NCBI GenBank assembly: GCA_964621645.1
Contig: CAZUMH010000086.1
Span: 1 to 15,397, forward strand
From: CAZUMH01 sp964621645
Lineage (GTDB): Bacteria; Zhuqueibacterota; QNDG01; JAGLOF01
DNA: 15,397 bases
Direction of reading: 5' to 3'
Made by a program: the position numbers and the translations under genes. Positions 6,812-12,688 of this stretch are shown here, one piece after another (the first letter of the stretch is position 1; each line of letters begins with the position of its first letter). The notes under the pieces are model-generated. The model did not search any database. It had not been told where the DNA came from and worked only from the letters and a program-made list of their open reading frames with translations.

Positions 6812-7255
6812 CTACTCCTTGACGACCCATACGCGCACATCGGCATTCACATTCGCATGCAGTTTAACGGACACGGTATAAATGCCAAGAGCTTTTATCG
6901 GCTCCTCCAGCATAATCTTCCGCTTGTCGATATCATAGCCTTTTTCCTTGAGGTGATCTGCGATCGTCTGGGATGTCACAGAGCCGAAAAGACGATCTTC
7001 TTCTCCAACTGCCACAGGAATAGTAAGCGATACGTTCGAAAGTCCCTCTGCCCGAGCTTCCGCTTCTAATTTCTCCTTGCTGGCACGACGGTCCTCTTGC
7101 TTCCTCTCTTCTTCCAGAAGCTGCATGTTTTTCTTCGTTGCCATGACAGCAAGGCCCTGTGGAATTAAAAAATTACGGGCGTATCCGTCTTTCACTTCGA
7201 TCACATCGCTTGCTTTCCCCAGTTTTTCGTGATCTTCTTTCAATATTACTTTCAT
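6812..7255 (-). CDS. rplI: 50S ribosomal protein L9
   Basis: L9 binds 23S rRNA near the L1 stalk and helps keep the reading frame. The 147-residue product has the N-terminal domain (MKVILKEDHEKLGKASDVIE, GYARNFLIPQGLA), the long connecting helix (about 40-75, Lys/Glu rich) and the C-terminal domain (LFGSVTSQTIADHLKEKGYD, IKALGIYTVSVKLH). Length is normal. The ATG at 7255 has GAGGA about 4 bases upstream and lies 20 bases after the rpsR stop, in the standard S6-SSB-S18-L9 order. Confidence 0.98.
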   Translation of the reverse strand: MKVILKEDHEKLGKASDVIEVKDGYARNFLIPQGLAVMATKKNMQLLEEERKQEDRRASKEKLEAEARAEGLSNVSLTIPVAVGEEDRLFGSVTSQTIADHLKEKGYDIDKRKIMLEEPIKALGIYTVSVKLHANVNADVRVWVVKE

Positions 7256-7275
7256 AATTTCCTCAATTTGATGCG

Positions 7276-7500
7276 TTACCGCGCATAATCTGACACATAG
7301 GGAATCAGCGCCAGATACCGGGCGCGTTTAATCGCTTTCACCAGCTGCCGTTGATGATGAGCACAGGTACCCGAAGTTCTCCGCGGGATGATTTTACCCA
7401 CATCCGTCGTGAACTTATTCAACTTCTTGATATCCTTGTAGTCGATATAGGATACTCTGTTCTCACAGAAACGGCAGATGCGTTTCCGTCTCGTTCTCAT
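7276..7500 (-). CDS. rpsR: 30S ribosomal protein S18 (zinc-ligand type)
   Basis: S18 binds the platform of the 30S subunit together with S6. The 74-residue product shows the family core KKLNKFTTDVGKIIPRRTSG and HHQRQLVKAIKRARYLALIP. It keeps C9-x2-C12 near the N-terminus and C46 with H48/H49, the pattern of zinc-binding (C+) S18 proteins; C- paralogues lose these residues. An in-frame TTG at 7506 exists, but the GAGGAG site directly touches it and is 6 bases from the ATG at 7500, so the ATG is chosen. Confidence 0.97.
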   Translation of the reverse strand: MRTRRKRICRFCENRVSYIDYKDIKKLNKFTTDVGKIIPRRTSGTCAHHQRQLVKAIKRARYLALIPYVSDYAR

Positions 7501-7536
7501 TGCCAACTCCTCTTTGACTATTCGACCGCTGCCGGT

Positions 7537-8157
7537 CTATAATTCAAGGTTCTGGTATCCGAAATCAAAGCGCCCCTTGTCCGGATTATCCCCTTCTTCC
7601 TTTAAGGGAGGCGTGGGAGGGGCCTGGGGAGAACTCTTTTCCTCCGGACCTTCATCAATATCCTGTTCGACGTCTGAATCATCCGTTTCCGGAGCTGCAG
7701 ATTCATCCATCCCGGAATTATAATCGGAACTCTCCATCATCATATCATCCTCATCCGGCTCATCGATTCGGGAAGGTTCCTTACGCAGATCCTCTTCGGA
7801 AACGCTGTCATCCCGTTTATTCAGAAACTGAATTCGGTTCGCTTTGATTTCCACGATATTTCGGGCTCTGCCGTTCTCCGACCGCAGGCTGCGGCTCTGC
7901 AGCTCGCCCTCTATCAGTACAGCATTGCCTTTTTTTAAATTCCTGACGCAGCTCTCCGCCAATTTATACCAGGCGACCACTCCCACGAAACATACATTCT
8001 CCCGCCACTGGCCCATGTTATCACGGAACCGTCTGTTGCTGGCGATCCAGAAATTCGTCACCGGAGTACCGTTGCTGGTTGTGCGGATCACCGGATCCTT
8101 GGTCAGGTTGCCGGCGATCATTACACTGTTCATGTCAGGCATGCGAATGTCATACAT
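7537..8157 (-). CDS. ssb: Single-stranded DNA-binding protein with atypical C-terminus
   Basis: Residues about 11-113 form the OB fold (NSVMIAGNLTKDPVIRTTSN, NRRFRD, WYKLAESC, KKGNAVLIEGELQSRS, EIKANRIQFL). This is followed by a long linker rich in Asp, Glu, Ser and Pro (about 115-195). SSBs normally end in an acidic tip such as DDDIPF that recruits partner proteins; here the end is GRFDFGYQNLEL, with no aspartate run. The total of 206 residues is longer than usual (150-180). No other frame near 7540-7600 restores a DDDIPF-like end, so a simple frameshift is unlikely. The ATG at 8157 has GGGAG about 10 bases upstream; three further in-frame ATGs lie within 13 codons. It stands between rpsF and rpsR as in most bacteria. 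Confidence 0.95.
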   Translation of the reverse strand: MYDIRMPDMNSVMIAGNLTKDPVIRTTSNGTPVTNFWIASNRRFRDNMGQWRENVCFVGVVAWYKLAESCVRNLKKGNAVLIEGELQSRSLRSENGRARNIVEIKANRIQFLNKRDDSVSEEDLRKEPSRIDEPDEDDMMMESSDYNSGMDESAAPETDDSDVEQDIDEGPEEKSSPQAPPTPPLKEEGDNPDKGRFDFGYQNLEL

Positions 8158-8208
8158 GGACGTTCATCTCCCATATTCTCATCATGCCGCTCAGATTAGT
8201 AATAGCTA

Positions 8209-8763
8209 TCATTCTTTCTTTTCTTCAGCATCTGCGGACGTCTCTTCTTCCGCTTTCTGAGGAATATCCTCTTCCTTCTGGGACGGGGCCTCATCCTCCT
8301 GCTTCAGCTCTTCATGGACCCCTTCCTCGGAGGAGTCCTTTTCATCAAGATCCTCAGAGTCTTTGGACTCATCTTCACTGGATCCTTCAAAGTCGTCTTC
8401 ATCCGGGTCATCAGCAGAATCGTTTTCCTGTTCCGACAACTTACGAGCCGCCCGTTTTTCGGCTTCCTTCAAGGCTGCTTTGGGAACCAGAATCGTCAAA
8501 GTTCGCAATACCGCCTCATCCAGCTGGAATTCCTTCTCCCACTTCTTGATGAAATCCGCCTCGGCCGTGAACTGCACGCACGTATAGAAACCGTACTGTT
8601 TTTTATTGATCTCATACGCAAGACGACGTTTCCCCCAGCGGTCCACATCGATCACCTTGCCTCCATCACTTTCAATGAGTTTGATGAATTTTTCGATGGT
8701 CTTTTCGATCTGCTCGTCTTGCAGGTGGGCATCAACTACAAAGGTAGTCTCATACTGTCTCAA
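8209..8763 (-). CDS. rpsF: 30S ribosomal protein S6 with long acidic tail
   Basis: S6 forms a heterodimer with S18 on the 30S platform. Residues 1-98 are the normal ferredoxin-like S6 domain (MRQYETTFVVDAHL, DRWGKRRLAYEINKKQYGFY, LDEAVLRTLTILV). About 85 extra residues follow, made almost wholly of Asp, Glu, Ser and Lys. Most S6 proteins have 95-135 residues, so 184 is unusual. The start is TTG at 8763: the sequence GGGAGGTGAT, nearly perfect for the 16S 3' end, lies 7 bases upstream, and the N-terminus matches the family. A hairpin fitting the S6:S18 binding motif is just ahead of it, so autogenous control is likely. Confidence 0.97.
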   Translation of the reverse strand: MRQYETTFVVDAHLQDEQIEKTIEKFIKLIESDGGKVIDVDRWGKRRLAYEINKKQYGFYTCVQFTAEADFIKKWEKEFQLDEAVLRTLTILVPKAALKEAEKRAARKLSEQENDSADDPDEDDFEGSSEDESKDSEDLDEKDSSEEGVHEELKQEDEAPSQKEEDIPQKAEEETSADAEEKKE

Positions 8764-8782
8764 GAAATCACCTCCCTTCGGT

Positions 8783-8812
8783 CTGTTCGGCTTTCCCCCC
8801 GGGGGAAAGCAG
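8783..8812 (-). promoter_or_regulatory. S6:S18 complex-binding motif in the rpsF leader
   Basis: On the minus strand a 3-bp lower stem, CTG (8812-8810) with CAG (8785-8783), carries an upper GC-rich hairpin of CTTTCCCC-type arms (8809-8801 with 8799-8791), and the 3' side holds the bulge CCGAA (8790-8786). The published S6:S18 autoregulatory motif is a CCG trinucleotide in a bulge flanked by a stem and a hairpin, in the 5' leader of S6/S18 operons. Position and shape both agree. It ends a few bases before the Shine-Dalgarno site, fitting repression of translation. Confidence 0.65.
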
Positions 8813-8834
8813 GGCGTTTATCTGGAATGGTATA

Positions 8835-9491
8835 CTATTTCTCTTCTTTCTCGGTTTCCTCTTCTGCTTCCTTATCCTCTTCGGTTACCTCTTCGCCTTC
8901 GACACCCTCTTCAGCGGCTTCGAGCTCGGCCTCAGCCTCAATCTTCTTGGGTGCGATAACATTGGCTATTTCGTGTTCAGGATCCGTTTTGAATTCAATC
9001 TTTTCCAGCGGGATATCCTTCAGGTGCATACTGTTGCCGATCTCCAGATGGGAAACATCCACCTCGAGATGTTCCGGGATATCCAGAGGGAGACCTTCCA
9101 CCTCAACTTCTCTCAGAATATGCTCGAGAATACCGCCCTGCTCCGTGACGCCGACGGGCGTACCGATGAGTACCAGCGGTATAGTAATGTTCACCTTCTC
9201 ATCCAGTTTGATCCCCATGAAATCGACATGAATGATCTCTTCCCTGACAGGATCAAGCTGAATGTCCCGGATGATGCATTTCTTTTTCTTCTTATCCGGG
9301 AAGATCAAATCGAGGACATGTGCCTCGGATGAGATCAGCCGGTTGAAAGTTATTGTATCCACTGATATGGAAATTGGCTGGGTATTCGGACTATAGAAGA
9401 TAGCGGGAACCTTGCCGTTGCGACGCAGGATCTGGGCCAGCTGACGTCCTTTGCCCTCCCGTAATTCGACATTTAATTCTGCAACTGCCAT
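8835..9491 (-). CDS. rplY: 50S ribosomal protein L25, Ctc (general stress) form
   Basis: L25/TL5/Ctc binds 5S rRNA. Residues 1-90 are the 5S-binding domain (LNVELREGKGRQLAQILRRNGKVPAIFY, DIQLDPVREEIIHVDFMGI). Residues about 95-180 are the TL5/Ctc C-terminal beta domain (IPLVLIGTPVGVTEQGGI, PLDIPEHLEVDVSHLEIG, EHEIANVIAP). Residues 183-218 are a tail rich in Glu and Ala. The total of 218 residues is normal for Ctc forms. The ATG at 9491 has GAGG 8 bases upstream. It follows prs by 28 bases; pth, which often comes next, is absent, and rpsF follows after 71 bases. Confidence 0.96.
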   Translation of the reverse strand: MAVAELNVELREGKGRQLAQILRRNGKVPAIFYSPNTQPISISVDTITFNRLISSEAHVLDLIFPDKKKKKCIIRDIQLDPVREEIIHVDFMGIKLDEKVNITIPLVLIGTPVGVTEQGGILEHILREVEVEGLPLDIPEHLEVDVSHLEIGNSMHLKDIPLEKIEFKTDPEHEIANVIAPKKIEAEAELEAAEEGVEGEEVTEEDKEAEEETEKEEK

Positions 9492-9519
9492 GCGGCAAAC
9501 CTCATTGGTTTAATATGTT

Positions 9520-10440
9520 TTAAAATAGTGAACTGATGGATTCTTCGTTATGTATTCTCCTGATCGCCTCACCGAAAAGTTCTGCGGATGTTAGAATTTC
9601 CAGCTTTTCGAAATGCTTCTCAGGCGGAATCGGCACCGTATCGGTCACAAAGATACGCGAGATTGCCGATTTCCCTATTTTTTCAACTGCATCACCCGAA
9701 AGCAGCGCGTGGGTACAGGCCGCGTATATTTTCTTCGCTCCTGCATCTTTGATGATCTCTGCCGCTTTACAGAGAGTTCCTCCGGTGTCGATCATGTCAT
9801 CCACCAGGATCGCATCTTTGCCTTCGACCTCTCCGATCAGTCTCATCCCTTCCACCCTGTTGGCTTCGCTACGCTTCTTATCCACCAGAGCCAGATCGGC
9901 GTTCAAGCGGTTGGCGTAGGCTCCCGCCCGTTTGGAGCTGCCGATGTCAGGGGCTATCACCACCGTCTTCTTCAAACCCAGTCTCTTCAGGTGGGCTGAG
10001 AAGATGGTGTATGAATAGAGATGATCACTGGGGAGATCGAAAAATCCCTGGATCGAGGCCGAATGGAGATCCATCATCAAAACCCGGTCGGCCCCAGCGG
10101 TTGTAATCAAATTGGCCATCAGTTTGGAAGAAATGGAAACCCGCGGCTGATCCTTGCGGTCCTGCCGTGCGTAACCAAAATAGGGGATGACCGCCGTGAT
10201 CCTTTTGGCAGAGGCTCGTTTGGCCGCATCGATCAGCAAGAGAAGTTCCAGCAAATTGTCCCCCGGCGGGCAGGTCGACTGGATGATAAATACGTCCGCG
10301 CCCCGGATGTTCTCATTGTACTTCACCGAGATTTCGCCGTCTTTAAACCGGGTGATAGTCGCTTTGCCCAGGGGTATCGCCAGATACTCCGTAATCCTCT
10401 TCCCCAGTTCCAGATTGGCCAATCCGCTAAAAACCTTCAT
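9520..10440 (-). CDS. prs: Ribose-phosphate pyrophosphokinase (PRPP synthetase)
   Basis: Prs makes PRPP from ribose-5-phosphate and ATP for nucleotide, histidine and tryptophan synthesis. The 306-residue protein shows the ATP/flexible-loop region IPYFGYARQDRKDQPR (85-100), the metal site DLHSASIQGFF (124-134, with H126), the catalytic APDIGSSKRAGAYA loop (163-176), and the PRPP-binding motif ILVDDMIDTGGTL (211-223). Length matches class I enzymes (about 310-320). The frame stays open upstream through the tRNA gene, but the family N-terminus (KVFSGLANLELGKRITEYLA) fixes the start at the ATG at 10440, which has AGAGGG about 3 bases ahead. It is followed by rplY, as in many bacteria. Confidence 0.97.
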   Translation of the reverse strand: MKVFSGLANLELGKRITEYLAIPLGKATITRFKDGEISVKYNENIRGADVFIIQSTCPPGDNLLELLLLIDAAKRASAKRITAVIPYFGYARQDRKDQPRVSISSKLMANLITTAGADRVLMMDLHSASIQGFFDLPSDHLYSYTIFSAHLKRLGLKKTVVIAPDIGSSKRAGAYANRLNADLALVDKKRSEANRVEGMRLIGEVEGKDAILVDDMIDTGGTLCKAAEIIKDAGAKKIYAACTHALLSGDAVEKIGKSAISRIFVTDTVPIPPEKHFEKLEILTSAELFGEAIRRIHNEESISSLF

Positions 10441-10516
10441 TACCCTCTTTTTGCCTCCCGAGCTTTCATTAAAAGACCCGAAACCAATGTATCCGGCCAC
10501 TACTACACGGTTCCGG

Positions 10517-10544
10517 GTGCCTGTGGCACACCGCTGCCCGGTGT
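10517..10544 (-). promoter_or_regulatory. Small overlapping hairpins between tRNA-Gln and prs
   Basis: In the 115-base gap between the tRNA and prs, ACACCG (10528-10533) pairs with CGGTGT (10539-10544), and GTGCC (10517-10521) with GGCAC (10525-10529). They share two bases. They lie 12-40 bases after the tRNA 3' end, so they may mark the processing site or a weak terminator; no T-run follows. Nothing else is seen in this gap. Confidence 0.25.
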
Positions 10545-10555
10545 TACCTGGATTG

Positions 10556-10627
10556 CTGGGGCGGGAGGATTCGAACCCCCGAATGCAGGGACCAAAACCC
10601 TGTGTCTTACCACTTGACGACGCCCCA
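10556..10627 (-). tRNA. tRNA-Gln (anticodon UUG)
   Basis: A complete cloverleaf is read on the minus strand: acceptor TGGGGCG with CGCCCCA, D arm GTC/GAC around AAGTGGTAA, anticodon stem CAGGG/CCCTG with loop TTTTGGT (anticodon TTG), variable CATTC, and T arm GGGGG/CCTCC with loop TTCGAAT (one G-T pair). The discriminator is G and CCA is not encoded (GCAATC follows). The identity is Gln for CAA, with CAG by wobble. It lies 28 bases after ispE and 115 bases before prs, apparently within their transcript, so it would be freed by RNase P and 3' processing. Confidence 0.97.
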
Positions 10628-10655
10628 GTATGTGTTACGTTCAGCCGGCCGGTAA

Positions 10656-11555
10656 TCATCCCTGCCCGTCCGGCTCTCTTCCCAACCCGCTTCCGTCGTT
10701 CGTTACCGGACGATATATCCGGACTGTTACATCCTTTTCTCTGCGAAAGAACAGACACACCTCCCTTGCCCGCTTTTCCTCCCGGAACAGTCCGAAGAGA
10801 GTCGAACCGCTTCCGGACATGGCTGCGTAGAAGGCTCCTTCTTGATAAAGCTCTTTTTTCACTTCTTTCAGCAAAGGATAAGCGGCAAAGACGGGAGCTT
10901 CAAGATCATTGATTAATAATGACTTCCACTCCTCCGGATCAAGTGCTGAAAAAAGCGGTCTAAAGGTAGTAATTTTTTCATCTTTTGTCAAGGCAATTCT
11001 GGCTCTGGCATAGGCCCACCCGGTGGATATATGCAGGCCCGGGAAGACGAGGACAACCCAATAATTTGAAAAGAGTTGCATGGGCGTCAACTTTTCACCG
11101 CGACCCTCCCCGATCTGAGTCCCTCCCCGCAGAAAAAAAGGCACATCCGAACCCAGCTTGCCGCACATTTCAAAAAGATCATCAGGAGACAGATGCGTTC
11201 GCCAGAGCCTGTCCGCTGCGCGCAATAAGGCCGCGGCATTGCTGCTCCCTCCACCCAATCCCCCGCCCGGAGGTATCCTCTTCTCCAGCCGTATTCTCAC
11301 ACCTTCATCCACTCCCGTTTTCTCTTGAAAAAGACGAAAGGCCCGCCAGACAAGATTGTCCTTTCCTTTCGGAATACGGGGGTCTTCGGTCTCAATGCGG
11401 ATCGATTTGCCACCCGCCTCAAATACCATGGAATCAGCCAGGCTTATCTCCTGAAAGACTGTGATGATATCATGATATCCGTCCGGACGCTTTTCCAGGA
11501 GACGTAATCCCAGATTGATTTTGGCGCGGGATTCCACTGTCAGACCGCGAATCAT
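10656..11555 (-). CDS. ispE: 4-diphosphocytidyl-2-C-methyl-D-erythritol kinase
   Basis: IspE phosphorylates CDP-methylerythritol in the MEP route to isoprenoids. The 299-residue GHMP kinase shows the N-terminal AKINLGL motif (catalytic-region K12), YHDIITVFQEISL (27-39), the phosphate loop PPGGGLGGGSSNAAALL (95-111), GSDVPFFL with D137, and the C-terminal AMSGSGSTLFGLF glycine motif. All key features are intact and the length is normal (280-310). The ATG at 11555 has GGGGAGG 4 bases upstream. The stop is 28 bases before tRNA-Gln, and prs follows, an order found in many Gram-negative groups. Confidence 0.97.
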   Translation of the reverse strand: MIRGLTVESRAKINLGLRLLEKRPDGYHDIITVFQEISLADSMVFEAGGKSIRIETEDPRIPKGKDNLVWRAFRLFQEKTGVDEGVRIRLEKRIPPGGGLGGGSSNAAALLRAADRLWRTHLSPDDLFEMCGKLGSDVPFFLRGGTQIGEGRGEKLTPMQLFSNYWVVLVFPGLHISTGWAYARARIALTKDEKITTFRPLFSALDPEEWKSLLINDLEAPVFAAYPLLKEVKKELYQEGAFYAAMSGSGSTLFGLFREEKRAREVCLFFRREKDVTVRIYRPVTNDGSGLGREPDGQG

Positions 11556-11878
11556 TGTTCCTCCCCAGGGTATCCTCCGGTATAATATACGATGTTTACC
11601 GATGTGGGGAAAGGAATAATTGCTTGTCTGGGATTACCATACCAGAGACGGCACCCCTTTACAGGATGTCGCTTTTATTATACAACGGAGAATCATACCA
11701 TGAGCGGCCGCCACCGGGCTGAAACCAACGGGATCGAAGGAGCCGTGACCTCCTGAAATGTCACGTGGATGAGAGAAAAGCTTTGCAATTCCAGGTCACG
11801 ATTTCTATATTGATGCGTGATATTCGGAGCGCCTCTGAATCATGCTTCGATACAGGGAAGGGAACGAATGAGGGCCGC
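11556..11878. other. Divergent intergenic region between ispE and lpxH
   Basis: This 323-bp gap separates divergent genes and no protein or RNA gene is recognised. Its left end holds the ispE ribosome site and an AT core (TATAATATAC, 11581-11590) that could act on either strand. A plus-strand TTTACA (11658-11663) and TATACA (11679-11684) are spaced by only 15 bases, so a promoter for lpxH is uncertain. A 5-bp inverted repeat, GTGAC/GTCAC (11745-11749 and 11760-11764), lies further right. An in-frame ATG at 11765 would extend lpxH by 38 residues but has no good ribosome site. Confidence 0.5.
11582..11610 (-). promoter_or_regulatory. Candidate ispE promoter
   Basis: On the minus strand TATTAT (11587-11582) matches 5 of 6 bases of a -10 box, with TCCCCA (11610-11605, 3 of 6) 17 bases upstream. 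The start point would be about 20 bases before the ispE ATG. The same AT core reads TATAAT on the plus strand. The poor -35 keeps confidence low. Confidence 0.35.
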
Positions 11879-12634
11879 GTGACTAAGGACAAACAACATG
11901 ACCCGCAAAAGGCCGCCTTTTTCATCTCCGATGTCCATCTGGGCAGCAACCATAAAGGTGGACCTGACCGGCGTCTGCCGCTGCTCTTGGATTTTCTCGG
12001 CATGGTGGAAGTATCGGGCAGCCACCTTTTCATGTTGGGCGATCTCTTCGATTTCTGGTTTGAGTATAAGACCGTCATCCCCCGATTATATTTCGAACTC
12101 CTCTATGAACTCCGGCACCTGACTCAGAAGGGCATCCAGGTCTATCTGCTTAAAGGCAATCACGATTTTTGGATGGACAGCTTTTTCCCCCAATCACTGG
12201 GCATCCCGGTGTATGATGATTTTATCGACATCACCGTGCAGGAACGGCGTCTCTATGTCTCCCACGGCGACGGTCTGGCCCGCAGGGATCACGGCTACCG
12301 TTTTCTGAAAAATATTCTGCGCCATCCTCTTAATGTTACACTCTATCGTCTGATCCATCCCGACCTGGGGTACGCCCTGGCCAGCTTTTCTTCAAAACTG
12401 AGCCGGGACTACAAGCCCATCAAGGATGATGATGAAGATTACCTGGAATTCGCCCGCGGCCGTTTTCCGGAAGGATATGACTGTGTGATCCTGGGGCACA
12501 CTCACCGCCCCCTGATCGAGAAAGTGGAAAACGGCGTCTACTTGAATACCGGAGACTGGATGTCCTCCTTCACCTATGGCAAGCTTTTCCAGGGCGTGCT
12601 TACCCTGGAACATTGGCCCTCCGGCATGGTGTAA
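11879..12634 (+). CDS. lpxH: UDP-2,3-diacylglucosamine diphosphatase (LpxH-type metallophosphoesterase)
   Basis: LpxH splits UDP-2,3-diacylglucosamine to lipid X and UMP on the inner face of the inner membrane in lipid A synthesis. From the chosen start (251 residues) all calcineurin-type metal motifs are present: FISDVHLGS (D18, H20), LGDLFDFW (D55), KGNHDFW (N94, H95), VSHGD (H129), and GHTHRP (H207, H209). The Arg/His-rich middle (RRDHGYRFLKNILRHP) and GDLFDFWFEYKTVIP resemble LpxH/LpxH2 more than generic phosphodiesterases, but related UDP-DAGn hydrolases cannot be excluded. The GTG at 11879 has GAGGG just upstream and places the first motif near residue 16, as in the family; an ATG at 11765 is the alternative. 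The pbp gene follows after 54 bases. Presence implies an LPS outer membrane. Confidence 0.82.
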   Translation: MTKDKQHDPQKAAFFISDVHLGSNHKGGPDRRLPLLLDFLGMVEVSGSHLFMLGDLFDFWFEYKTVIPRLYFELLYELRHLTQKGIQVYLLKGNHDFWMDSFFPQSLGIPVYDDFIDITVQERRLYVSHGDGLARRDHGYRFLKNILRHPLNVTLYRLIHPDLGYALASFSSKLSRDYKPIKDDDEDYLEFARGRFPEGYDCVILGHTHRPLIEKVENGVYLNTGDWMSSFTYGKLFQGVLTLEHWPSGMV

Positions 12635-12688
12635 CCGCTATAGCTGAAGAAACCGGAAAAACAAGCGACCGTAAAATGGAATGCGAGA

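Noticed and set aside
8790..8810. Near-perfect GC-rich palindrome as an intrinsic terminator of rplY
   Set aside because: No T-run follows on the minus strand, and the bulge and position fit the S6:S18 motif better.
8314..9231. Plus-strand 305-residue open frame opposite rpsF and rplY
   Set aside because: It is antisense to two certain ribosomal genes; its Ser/Phe-rich sequence is what antisense reading of the acidic Glu/Asp tails gives.
10441..10758. N-terminal extension of prs by about 106 residues
   Set aside because: It would read through the tRNA-Gln gene and into ispE; the family N-terminus starts at the ATG at 10440.
11765..11878. N-terminal extension of lpxH from the ATG at 11765
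   Set aside because: The 38 extra residues resemble no LpxH N-terminus and lack a good ribosome site; the first metal motif falls at the usual place from the GTG at 11879. Kept as an alternative start only.
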